From contig CAZROR010000001.1 of assembly GCA_964601765.1 (NCBI GenBank), forward strand, positions 1-64,000: DNA of 64,000 nucleotides. Direction: 5' to 3'. The position numbers and the translations under genes are program-made. Shown piece after piece: positions 17,740-25,385 of this stretch (position 1 is its first letter; the number at the start of each line of letters is the position of its first letter). Origin of the DNA: SZUA-181 sp964601765. Lineage in GTDB: Bacteria > Pseudomonadota > Zetaproteobacteria > Mariprofundales > Mariprofundaceae. Under the pieces are notes generated by a model. That model made no database searches, had not been told where the DNA came from, and was given only the letters and a program-made list of their open reading frames with translations.

Positions 17740-18897
17740 TTATCCTCCGGCCTTTCTGATACTCTCCCGGGCCAAGGCCCTGGCGTCGCGATCAAGCGAC
17801 CATACCTGATCCAGGCTTTGTACGGAAACATTCGCGCTTTTCTCCAGCACTGACTCTACAATACCGGTGATGCCGACAAAGGACAGGCGGCGCTCGCGAA
17901 AGGCAAGGTTAGCTTCCTCGTTGGCAGCGTTAAAGGCAATGGACAACGAGTCCCTGCCGCGCATGACATCCCGCACCATCCGCATGAACGGGAAACGTTC
18001 TTCATCAACAGCAAAAAACTCGAGCTGCTGGCGAGAGGCGAGGTCCAGCCGAGGGATACCCGATGACAGGCGAGGGGCTGTCTGCAAGGCGTAGACGATA
18101 GGTGCTCGCATATCCGGTTCCGCCATCTGCGCCAGTACAGCGCCATCGCGATACTCAACCAGGGCGTGCACGATGCTTTGGGGATGGATAATGGCAGACA
18201 ACGCCTCCGGGGGCATGTCGAACAGCCAGCGCGCCTCGATAAGCTCAAGTGCCTTGTTCGCCATCGTGGCTGAATCCACGCTGATTTTTGCGCCCATTTC
18301 CCAGTTCGGGTGAGCAACAGCCTCTTCTGGCGTAATATTCCCCAGCGAGGCTATATCACGATCCCGGAACGGACCACCCGAGGCTGTGAGCGTAATGTGT
18401 ACAATCGACTCTCTGTCTTGCCCGGCCAGACATTGATGTACTGCAGCATGTTCGGAATCCACCGGCAGCACACGCGCCCCGGACTTCCGCACAGCCTGCA
18501 TGAAAATGCGACCAGCTGTGACCAGACACTCCTTGTTGGCCAGACACACCTGCTTGCCGGCTTTCACTGCGGCAAGTGCTGCTGGCAGGCCCACTGAACC
18601 CACCATGGCGGCAACCACAATATCAACCCGCGTGGCCTCGGCCATGGCAATGGCAGCATCCATCCCCACCTTCAGACTTACCCCCGCTGGCAATCTGCCA
18701 TCCAGCGCCCGTGCTGCTTCCACATCTGTCATCACCACATACACGGGACACAGCTTTTGGGCCAGCTCAAGCATACGCTCTGCGTTTCGTCCCCCAACCA
18801 GGGCGTAGGCTGAAAAGTACTCAGGGTGCTGCAAAATCACATCGGCCGTACTGGCACCAATCGAGCCTGTGGCGCCCAATATCGTCAACTGCTTCAT
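17740..18897 (-). CDS. dxr: 1-deoxy-D-xylulose 5-phosphate reductoisomerase
   Basis: Second enzyme of the MEP isoprenoid pathway; converts DXP to MEP using NADPH. The 385-residue product starts with the nucleotide-binding GATGSIG (8-14), carries the acidic metal-binding PVDSEHAAVHQCL and the flexible-loop HPNWEMGAKISVDSATMANKALELIEA. Its product feeds undecaprenyl diphosphate made by the nearby uppS. Start overlaps the cdsA stop by 4 bp (ATGA). Confidence 0.97.
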   Translation of the reverse strand: MKQLTILGATGSIGASTADVILQHPEYFSAYALVGGRNAERMLELAQKLCPVYVVMTDVEAARALDGRLPAGVSLKVGMDAAIAMAEATRVDIVVAAMVGSVGLPAALAAVKAGKQVCLANKECLVTAGRIFMQAVRKSGARVLPVDSEHAAVHQCLAGQDRESIVHITLTASGGPFRDRDIASLGNITPEEAVAHPNWEMGAKISVDSATMANKALELIEARWLFDMPPEALSAIIHPQSIVHALVEYRDGAVLAQMAEPDMRAPIVYALQTAPRLSSGIPRLDLASRQQLEFFAVDEERFPFMRMVRDVMRGRDSLSIAFNAANEEANLAFRERRLSFVGITGIVESVLEKSANVSVQSLDQVWSLDRDARALARESIRKAGG

Positions 18898-19670
18898 GGC
18901 ACCATCCAGATGATAGCGGTGGCTGGAAGCGCCACCACAATAGCATCGATGCGATCCAGTATTCCACCATGTCCAGGTAACAGATTGCCACTGTCTTTGC
19001 GCCCAACGCAGCGCTTCACAACAGACTCCGCCAGGTCACCAACGATCCCGCTTATCACAAGCAAGATAGCCAGTGGCGCAGCCTGCCAAATCGACATGTG
19101 CAGAAAAATCGCCCAGAAGGCAGTCGCCACCGGTACACCGACCGCCAAAGCACCCCAAACGCCCTGCCAGGTCTTGCCGGGGCTGATAGCAGGACAAAGT
19201 TTGACCCGGCCGAACCTTCTGCCGGTAAAATAGGCCGCAATATCTGACGCCCATATTCCCAAACAAGCCCCAAGGATAAAGTAGCTCCCACCCGGACGAC
19301 CATGCAACTCAGCTCCAGCCCAGTAAAATGCCAGCAGCCAGAATGCCACCCATTGAGCCAGCACCAGCTCCCCCACCACTTGCACGCTTGCGCCCCGGAC
19401 AAGGGCAACAAACAGCCAGCCCAGGATAAGCAGAAATATTGCGGACAGAGGGGCAGCACCCATCAGCAAAAGCAGCAGTGCAGCGAGTGCAATGGTGGCA
19501 AGCCACCATGCAAATGGAAAAGAAAACAAAGCCAACAGCTCAATGATTGCCAGCATGACCACAAGACCAAGAGTCCAGTCAAACCACGGAGAAGGCATAT
19601 AAAGGATCCAACCAACAGCCAACGGCAGCAGGATGGCTGCAGTGAGAATGCGACGTGAAAGAGCGCTCAT
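18894..19670 (-). CDS. cdsA: Phosphatidate cytidylyltransferase CdsA
   Basis: Integral membrane enzyme making CDP-diacylglycerol, the precursor of all bacterial phospholipids. The 258-residue product has seven to eight hydrophobic segments and the C-terminal CdsA signature KRCVGRKDSGNLLPGHGGILDRID. Length is typical. It is linked to uppS (4 bp overlap) and dxr (4 bp overlap) and is probably translated with them. Confidence 0.96.
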   Translation of the reverse strand: MSALSRRILTAAILLPLAVGWILYMPSPWFDWTLGLVVMLAIIELLALFSFPFAWWLATIALAALLLLLMGAAPLSAIFLLILGWLFVALVRGASVQVVGELVLAQWVAFWLLAFYWAGAELHGRPGGSYFILGACLGIWASDIAAYFTGRRFGRVKLCPAISPGKTWQGVWGALAVGVPVATAFWAIFLHMSIWQAAPLAILLVISGIVGDLAESVVKRCVGRKDSGNLLPGHGGILDRIDAIVVALPATAIIWMVP

Positions 19671-20404
19671 TGTCGCAGCTGCCGGCTTGTACGGCCAAAG
19701 CGCCGCTCACGGCGGGCAAAATCGGCAAGGGCGTCCAGAAAGTCTTCACGTGTAAAATCAGGCCAGAACTTGTTACAAAAATACAGCTCTGCGTAGGCAG
19801 CATCCCAAAGCAGGAAATTGGAAATGCGCCGCTCACCACCTGTACGTATCAGCAGATCAACGGGAAATGTTTCCGCACACCAGAGAAAACGCCGAAATGC
19901 CTGAGCGTCCACTCCGGCAAGCGCCTCATCCGGATGATCCTGGCTCGCAGCCCAGCGGGAAAGGGCCTTTGCCCCCTCCACGATCTCCTGCTGCCCACCA
20001 TAGTTCAGACACAGGACGAGATCGATTCGTGTATTGCTACAGGTTTCGGCGCATGCGCGTTCCACGGTCTTTCTTGCCCGATCCGGCAAGGCAGAAATAC
20101 GCCCCATGGTGCGAAAGCGTACGCCCTTGGCCTGCATGTCGGGCAATTCCTGCACAAGTCGCGTGGCAAGCAGGGACATCAGCCCTTCCACCTCCGCCCT
20201 GGGGCGAGCCCAGTTCTCCGTGGAAAAGGCAAACAGCGAAATCTGTTTTACACCCGAATCCGCCGCCCACTCAACAATATTTCGTGCAACTTTTGCGCCA
20301 CGACGATGGCCTTCCAGGCGTGGCATATGATGCTGCTCGGCCCAGCGCCCGTTGCCATCCATGACAACAGCGACATGCCGGGGTCCCTTGCCCGCGTCCG
20401 CCAT
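19667..20404 (-). CDS. uppS: Undecaprenyl diphosphate synthase (cis-prenyltransferase)
   Basis: Elongates farnesyl diphosphate with eight isopentenyl units to the C55 lipid carrier of peptidoglycan and O-antigen synthesis. The 245-residue product shows the cis-prenyltransferase regions in order: HVAVVMDGNGRWAE (catalytic Asp16), GHRRGAKVARNIV, SLFAFSTENWARP, and the C-terminal DLLIRTGGERRISNFLLW with AELYFCNKFWPDF. The start codon shares one base with the frr stop (TGATG). Confidence 0.97.
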   Translation of the reverse strand: MADAGKGPRHVAVVMDGNGRWAEQHHMPRLEGHRRGAKVARNIVEWAADSGVKQISLFAFSTENWARPRAEVEGLMSLLATRLVQELPDMQAKGVRFRTMGRISALPDRARKTVERACAETCSNTRIDLVLCLNYGGQQEIVEGAKALSRWAASQDHPDEALAGVDAQAFRRFLWCAETFPVDLLIRTGGERRISNFLLWDAAYAELYFCNKFWPDFTREDFLDALADFARRERRFGRTSRQLRQ

Positions 20405-20952
20405 CAGATGGTCAGAATTTCTTGTTCTTTGTGCTCAACCACCTTATCGATTTCAGCAATATACCGGTCAGTCAGCCGCTGGATTTTCTCCTGGAGTTGC
20501 CTGCTTTCATCCTCGGAGATCTCCTTTGCCTTCTCCTGCGCCTTGATCTCATCATTGGCATGGCGCCGAATGTTGCGTACGGCAACCTTGCTGCCCTCGG
20601 CAATATGTTTGACCTTCTTGACAAGCTCGTGCCGCCGCTCCTGTGTCAGCTCTGGCAGGATGATGCGGATTACCTCGCCATCGCTTGATGGAGTCACACC
20701 AATATCTGAACTCAATATCGCCTTCTCAATTTCTGGCAGCATCTGCTTCTCCCAGGGCGCCACCACGATCATGCGTGGCTCCGGCACACTCAGGTTTGCC
20801 ACCTGGTTCACTGGCACCTCAGCCCCATAGTAGGGCACAAGTACGTGATCCAGCAGTGACACATGTGCCCGCCCTGTGCGAATGGTGGCAAGATCCTCAT
20901 GCAGAGCCCGGATACTTTTTTTCATACGTTCCTCGGCCTTAGCGATCACCAT
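20404..20952 (-). CDS. frr: Ribosome recycling factor
   Basis: Splits post-termination ribosomes together with EF-G. The 182-residue product has the RRF features ERMKKSIRALHEDLATIRTGRAHVSLLD at the start, GAEVPVNQVANLSVPEPRMIVVAPWE in the middle, and a charged C-terminal helix. The ATG at 20952 is chosen because it starts the conserved protein, follows a GGAGGG site and overlaps the pyrH end by 14 bp. The longer open frame upstream lies inside pyrH and lacks family similarity. Confidence 0.97.
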   Translation of the reverse strand: MVIAKAEERMKKSIRALHEDLATIRTGRAHVSLLDHVLVPYYGAEVPVNQVANLSVPEPRMIVVAPWEKQMLPEIEKAILSSDIGVTPSSDGEVIRIILPELTQERRHELVKKVKHIAEGSKVAVRNIRRHANDEIKAQEKAKEISEDESRQLQEKIQRLTDRYIAEIDKVVEHKEQEILTI

Positions 20953-21700
20953 CACCCTCCTCCACGATTGTGCCCACGGGCTCGCCAGCAACCACACGCT
21001 GCAGATTGCCACGCCCCATGATGCTGAACACAATGATTTTCATGTTGTTGTCACGACACAATGCCAGTGCAGTGGCATCCATGACAGCAAGTTTACGCGT
21101 CAGCGCCTCTGTGAATGAAAGCCTTTCATAACGGACAGCACTTTCATCAAGCACAGGATCAGCTGTATACACACCATCCACCTTCGTGCCTTTCAATACT
21201 GCCTCTGCATGAATCTCCATGGCACGGAGGCTGGCTGCCGTATCCGTCGTAAAGTATGGATTACCGGTGCCAGCCGCAAAAATTACAATGCGGCCCTTTT
21301 CGAGATGCCGAACCGCGCGGCGACGGATATAAGGCTCGGCTACTTCACGCACATGTAACGCTGATATCACGCGCACGGGCTGACCCTGGCGTTCGATCGC
21401 ATCCTGCAGCGCAATCGCATTCATCATCGTAGCCAGCATACCCATGTAATCAGCACTGGCCCGATCCATGCCTGCCGCCGTCCCGCTCATGCCGCGAAAA
21501 ATATTTCCGCCACCAATCACAACAGCCAGCTCGATACCGCTTTTGCTGACCTCAACGAGCTCGGTCGCCAGTTGCTCAACCGTCCCGGCATGGATGCCAT
21601 AGTCATCCTCACCCATCAACACTTCCCCGGAAAGCTTCAGCAGCACCCGCCTGAAGGAAATGCGGCGGGCCTTGGCCGGAGATGCAGCAGGCTCAGCCAT
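20939..21700 (-). CDS. pyrH: UMP kinase
   Basis: Phosphorylates UMP to UDP; an amino acid kinase-fold hexamer regulated by GTP and UTP in the family. The roughly 253-residue product includes the ATP-binding RVLLKLSGEVLMG, the IELAVVIGGGNIFRG loop, GMLATMMNAIALQDAIE, and the C-terminal DNNMKIIVFSIMGRGNLQRVVAGEPVGTIV. The ATG at 21700 overlaps the tsf stop in an ATGGCTGA junction and gives the normal N-terminus with a short Ala/Pro-rich extension. An upstream start at 21823 would lie within tsf. Confidence 0.97.
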   Translation of the reverse strand: MAEPAASPAKARRISFRRVLLKLSGEVLMGEDDYGIHAGTVEQLATELVEVSKSGIELAVVIGGGNIFRGMSGTAAGMDRASADYMGMLATMMNAIALQDAIERQGQPVRVISALHVREVAEPYIRRRAVRHLEKGRIVIFAAGTGNPYFTTDTAASLRAMEIHAEAVLKGTKVDGVYTADPVLDESAVRYERLSFTEALTRKLAVMDATALALCRDNNMKIIVFSIMGRGNLQRVVAGEPVGTIVEEGDGDR

Positions 21701-22589
21701 GGATCTGAGCGGCAACCTCGGCGGCGAAATCCTCTTCCACCTTTTCGATTCCCTCTCCGAGCTGGAACCGGTGCATGGCGACAATACGCGCACCGGCCTG
21801 AGCCCTCTCCAGTACCTTGCCAACCGTGTAATCCGTATCCATGACGAAGGCCTGCTCAGTCAGGCAAACTTCCTGATAAAACTTGTTCAGCTGACCCTGG
21901 ACGATTTTTTCAATGATATGCTCCGGCTTCCCACTGGCTGCCGCCCGCTCGCTGAGCACAGCCCGCTCCCGCTCTATCTTCTCAGCCGGCACATCCTCCC
22001 GCACGATGTACTGGGGGTTGGCTGCAGCAACATGCATCGCAATATGTCTGGCAAGCTCGCGCATGGTGGCTGAATCCTCAGCTTCAATACCTACAAGCAC
22101 ACCAATCTTGCCACCTCCATGCACATAGCTGGCGACAATGCCGCCTGGCACATGGACACGCACAAAACGGCGGATATTCATGTTTTCGCCCACCGTGGCG
22201 ATGAGCTGGGACAGCGCCTCGGCGATACTGTGCTCGCCATCATAAGGCAGTGCCTTCAAAGCCTCGAGATCGCTGGGATTTTCACGTGATGCGACTTTAA
22301 TCACATGCTGAACAAAATCTTGGAACCTTTCATTCTTGCTTGCGAAATCCGTTTCTGTATTCACCTCAATAAGGAGCCCTGTCTCCCCATCAGCAGAGGC
22401 AGCCACAACGCCTTCAGCTGCAACACGGCCAGCCTTCTTGGCCGCAGCGGAAAGCCCCTTCTTACGCAAAAAGTCGACAGCCGCATCGATGTCACCACCA
22501 GTTTCTGTCAGTGCCTTTTTGCAGTCCATCATTCCCGCACCAGAAATCTCACGCAGTTTCTTTACATCACTTGCCTTGATCTGAGACAT
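21693..22589 (-). CDS. tsf: Translation elongation factor Ts
   Basis: Guanine nucleotide exchange factor for EF-Tu. The 298-residue product has an N-terminal UBA-like domain (KASDVKKLREISGAGMMDCKKALTETGGDIDAAVDFLRKKG), the TDF(V/A) exchange motif in EVNTETDFASKNERFQDFV, and two EF-Ts core subdomains including HIAMHVAAANPQYI. It follows rpsB with a 42-bp gap, as in nearly all bacteria. Confidence 0.98.
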   Translation of the reverse strand: MSQIKASDVKKLREISGAGMMDCKKALTETGGDIDAAVDFLRKKGLSAAAKKAGRVAAEGVVAASADGETGLLIEVNTETDFASKNERFQDFVQHVIKVASRENPSDLEALKALPYDGEHSIAEALSQLIATVGENMNIRRFVRVHVPGGIVASYVHGGGKIGVLVGIEAEDSATMRELARHIAMHVAAANPQYIVREDVPAEKIERERAVLSERAAASGKPEHIIEKIVQGQLNKFYQEVCLTEQAFVMDTDYTVGKVLERAQAGARIVAMHRFQLGEGIEKVEEDFAAEVAAQIHG

Positions 22590-22631
22590 CCAACCTCTTC
22601 CTTGTTCCTTTTATTTTGTATTGGTTTTGAG

Positions 22632-23441
22632 TCAGGCAGCCTCCGACTGCTCCGTTTCTCCAGGCCCCGTAGCTTCCTCCGCTTCGGGCTCAGCTACTGC
22701 TGATACCTCAGCCGCTACCACGGTCTCCCCTTCGTCCTCTTCGGCATTTTCAAGGCGCCAGGTTTCAAGCCCTTCAATCATGGCATCGGCCATCTTGCTG
22801 CAAAACAGGCGCACGGCGCGAATGGCATCGTCATTGCCTGGAATAACATAATCGACATCGGAAGGATCACAGTTTGAGTCAACCACAGCGACGACCGGGA
22901 TACCAAGCTTGCGGGCCTCTGCAACCGCCAGTTCCTCCTTGCGGATATCAATCACAAACAGGCAGTCCGGCAGGCTGAGCATATCTTTGATGCCGCTCAG
23001 TGAGCGCTCAAGTTTTGCCAGCTTGTGTTCAAGCTGCATCGCCTCCTTCTTGGTAAGCAGGTCGAACACACCTTCCTCTTTCTGGCGCTGTAGGTCCTTC
23101 ATCTTACGAACGGACTGCTGAATCGTAGAAAAGTTGGTCAAGGTCCCGCCAAGCCAGCGATGATTGATATAAAACTGGCCGGCACGACTTGCCTCCTCCC
23201 GAATGGCATCGCGTGCCTGCCGCTTGGTACCAACGAACAACACCCTCCCGCCAGCGGCCGCCAGCTCGCGCATAAACTCATAGGATTCATTGGCCATCTT
23301 CAGGGTTTTTTGCAAATCAATGATATGGATGCCGTTACGCTGGCCGAAAAGATAGGGCGCCATTTTTGGGTGCCAGCGTCGTGTCTGGTGCCCAAAGTGA
23401 ACACCGGCCTCCAGCAGCTGTTTCATGGTAAACTGGGACAT
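22632..23441 (-). CDS. rpsB: 30S ribosomal protein S2
   Basis: Structural protein of the small subunit. The 269-residue product has the S2 signatures MKQLLEAGVHFGHQTRRWHPKM and a later IDIRKEELAVAEARKLGIPVVAVVDSNCDP block, and PGNDDAIRAVRLFCSKMADA. It ends with an unusually acidic Ala/Glu-rich tail of about 38 residues (from NAEEDEGETVVAAE onward). It is the first gene of the long minus-strand run and has its own predicted promoter and an upstream leader of roughly 80 bases. Confidence 0.98.
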   Translation of the reverse strand: MSQFTMKQLLEAGVHFGHQTRRWHPKMAPYLFGQRNGIHIIDLQKTLKMANESYEFMRELAAAGGRVLFVGTKRQARDAIREEASRAGQFYINHRWLGGTLTNFSTIQQSVRKMKDLQRQKEEGVFDLLTKKEAMQLEHKLAKLERSLSGIKDMLSLPDCLFVIDIRKEELAVAEARKLGIPVVAVVDSNCDPSDVDYVIPGNDDAIRAVRLFCSKMADAMIEGLETWRLENAEEDEGETVVAAEVSAVAEPEAEEATGPGETEQSEAA

Positions 23442-23525
23442 ATCAGGAGTACCTCCGATCGTTTTTCCTCCGCCGCCCCTACCCTTGCAGGCACAACCGA
23501 TGGGCGGCGTGCGAATTGGCGGCGC

Positions 23526-23554
23526 TTTCTACAGAAAACACACGCCTATATCAA
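23526..23554 (-). promoter_or_regulatory. Predicted sigma-70 promoter of the rpsB-tsf-pyrH run
   Basis: Reading the minus strand, TTGATA (23554-23549) and TAGAAA (23531-23526) are separated by 17 bp. They are followed by a GC-rich discriminator GCGCCGCC of the kind linked to growth-rate or stringent control of ribosomal genes. Transcription would start near 23519 and leave a leader of about 78 bases before rpsB. Prediction from consensus only. Confidence 0.5.
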
Positions 23555-23570
23555 GCTGCGCGATGCCCGC

Positions 23571-24521
23571 TCAGGGCCTGATCAGTACGCCCTCTTGTGT
23601 CGGCAGACGGGGTGCCCAGCCACCTGATCGCCGTGATCCTGCGCCTGGGTGAATCAGCGCACCCTCCTCAGCACCTCCGGTAACAGGGAAATTCAGAATC
23701 AATCGCCTGAAATCGATGCTGTCAGCATGCCATCTCCTGGCAGGCAGTGACATCGCTTGCCTGCGCGTTATGGCTACCCGACTAGCTGCATCCGGGTGAT
23801 CAGCAAAGAAGGAAGACAGCAGCCCGGACTGGCGTTTTTCAAGCCTGACGAGATTTTCAAGAAATACGCTCATAGCCAGAGGATTGTAGCCTGCCCGATA
23901 CAAAAGCAGCACACCGCGCCGATCAGCATCTGCCTCGGCGGCTCGCGAATACCTGGTCAGCTGCCCCTGGGCAAGCAACCGGCCTGCGATCAGGGCGTAG
24001 TCTGCCCCCCGCCCCTGCCCGACAATGGCGCTGAGCACGCCCAGCCCAAGCTGATAACGCATGGCCCGCTCGATCTTGGCCTTGTGGTGAAAGCCATCCA
24101 CGTGACCGATCTCATGGGCAATAACACTGGCCAGTTCCGCCTCGGTACGGGCAAGCTCCAAGACCTTGGAGTGCACATAGACAAAGCCACCCGGCAGGGC
24201 AAATGCATTGATATGTGGATCATCAATGACCCGGAAACGCCATGGTAGATGCGGCCTGGCGCTGACGCGTGCAAGTGCAAGACCCAGTCGTGAAATGTAA
24301 GCCTGGATGCGCACATCCTTCAGCATCGGTGCCTTCTGTTCGACCTGGGCTGCTGCCTGGCGGCCAATGGCTATTTCATCACGCTCAGTAACAGTAAACA
24401 GGCCGGCATACGCCGGCCAGACAAAACAGGTCATCAGCACCAACCCGACCAGGGCGTACAATACGCGCTTCCCCCCCGGAACATGGGCCTGGAAGTACTG
24501 CTGAAACAAGTCACATCTCAT
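23571..24521 (-). CDS. M48-family metalloprotease, BepA/YfgC-like, exported
   Basis: Zinc protease probably acting in the periplasm on misfolded outer-membrane proteins, by analogy with BepA. The 316-residue product starts with a hydrophobic export segment (about 18-39, ending AYAG). The HEIGH zinc motif is at 136-140 and the third ligand Glu196 in RAAEADADRRG. Helical regions follow with FADHPDAASRVAITRRQAM. The C-terminal 50 residues are Gly/Ala/Pro-rich and unlike the family. No TPR domain is visible, so it is a short form. The ATG at 24521 is the best start; a weak AGGGG lies about 12 bp upstream. The frame is open further but crosses a palindromic element. Confidence 0.85.
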   Translation of the reverse strand: MRCDLFQQYFQAHVPGGKRVLYALVGLVLMTCFVWPAYAGLFTVTERDEIAIGRQAAAQVEQKAPMLKDVRIQAYISRLGLALARVSARPHLPWRFRVIDDPHINAFALPGGFVYVHSKVLELARTEAELASVIAHEIGHVDGFHHKAKIERAMRYQLGLGVLSAIVGQGRGADYALIAGRLLAQGQLTRYSRAAEADADRRGVLLLYRAGYNPLAMSVFLENLVRLEKRQSGLLSSFFADHPDAASRVAITRRQAMSLPARRWHADSIDFRRLILNFPVTGGAEEGALIHPGAGSRRSGGWAPRLPTQEGVLIRP

Positions 24522-24566
24522 GGAGGTGTCTACCCCTGGATACCTGTTCCCATGAAAAGTCCGGGC

Positions 24567-24631
24567 TAGGGCCTGTTCACACTGCGGCCGGCAATGGCGA
24601 CATTCGTCGGACGTAGCGTGAACAGGCCCTA
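24567..24631. repeat. 65-bp palindromic mini-element with 14-bp perfect inverted ends
   Basis: TAGGGCCTGTTCAC at 24567-24580 is the exact reverse complement of 24618-24631. The enclosed 37 bases have no coding content. The outer bases read CTAG on the left and CTAA on the right, both fitting a YTAR target. The stop codon of the M50 protease gene (24629-24631) is part of the right repeat. The same GGCCTGTTC core occurs once more at 39951-39959. It could be a minimal MITE or, on either strand, a long-loop hairpin at the gene end. No U-run follows, so an intrinsic terminator is unlikely. Confidence 0.65.
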
Positions 24632-25288
24632 ACTTCCGAGTGCCCAGCCTATCAACGCTCGTGCACTGCCCATCACAGGCGGACCGATCAATGCCTGCAA
24701 CCAACCGAGGGCAAGCAGAGCAACAATGATCAGAAATCCGTAAGGTTCCAGGCGGGAAAGCTGATACGAGGCCGGCCCCGGCAATAGCCCCACGGCTACC
24801 CTCCCCCCGTCCAGTGGTGGCAGTGGCAGCAGGTTGAAAATACACAACACCAGGTTGATGATAATCGATGCCTGCGACATGAGGCCAATGGGACCGCTTA
24901 TCCACCCCAGCTCCGGCGGCAGCTTGGCCACCACAAACAGGATGGCGGCTGATACAAGGGCCAGCAGCACGTTGGTCACGGGACCTGCGAGCGCCACCCA
25001 GACCATATCCCGCTTGGGGTGCCGCAGTTTACGGAAGTTGATCGGTACCGGCTTCGCATAGCCGAACAGAAATGGGGAGCCGACAACCAGCAACAACAGC
25101 GGAATCGCAATGGTACCGATCGGATCAATATGATTGATCGGATTAAGTGTTAATCGTCCCATCCAGCGGGCTGTGTCATCGCCCAGTTTGTCAGCCACCC
25201 AGCCATGTGCCACCTCATGCAGAATGACGGCAACGAGCACAGGCAGCGCCCAGACGCTGATGCCGCGTATAATTGAAGCCATATCCAC
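24629..25288 (-). CDS. Site-2-type M50 membrane metalloprotease (SpoIVFB/YwhC-like)
   Basis: Small intramembrane protease of unknown substrate. The 219-residue product has HEVAH at residues 24-28 in the first membrane helix, NPINHIDPIGTIAIPLLLLVVGSP, a further helix around VALAGPVTNVLLALVSAAILFVV, and the third zinc ligand region NLLPLPPLDGGR (152-163). There is no PDZ domain, unlike rseP. Length fits the compact YwhC/site-2 protease subfamily. A start at 25282 (MASII) is equally possible. The TAG stop lies inside the terminal repeat of the adjacent palindromic element. Confidence 0.9.
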   Translation of the reverse strand: MDMASIIRGISVWALPVLVAVILHEVAHGWVADKLGDDTARWMGRLTLNPINHIDPIGTIAIPLLLLVVGSPFLFGYAKPVPINFRKLRHPKRDMVWVALAGPVTNVLLALVSAAILFVVAKLPPELGWISGPIGLMSQASIIINLVLCIFNLLPLPPLDGGRVAVGLLPGPASYQLSRLEPYGFLIIVALLALGWLQALIGPPVMGSARALIGWALGS

Positions 25289-25385
25289 GTGACAATATTA
25301 ATCGGCTTGATGGATAATTGATATGGGCCGCACGCAGGCCACCGAATACCTCTGACAGTGACCACGCTCGCTCATCAATATGCCT

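Noticed and set aside
23571..24905. Longer 444-residue version of the M48 protease
   Set aside because: The extra N-terminal 128 residues have no family similarity, cross the palindromic element and overlap the M50 gene; the start at 24521 gives a proper export signal.
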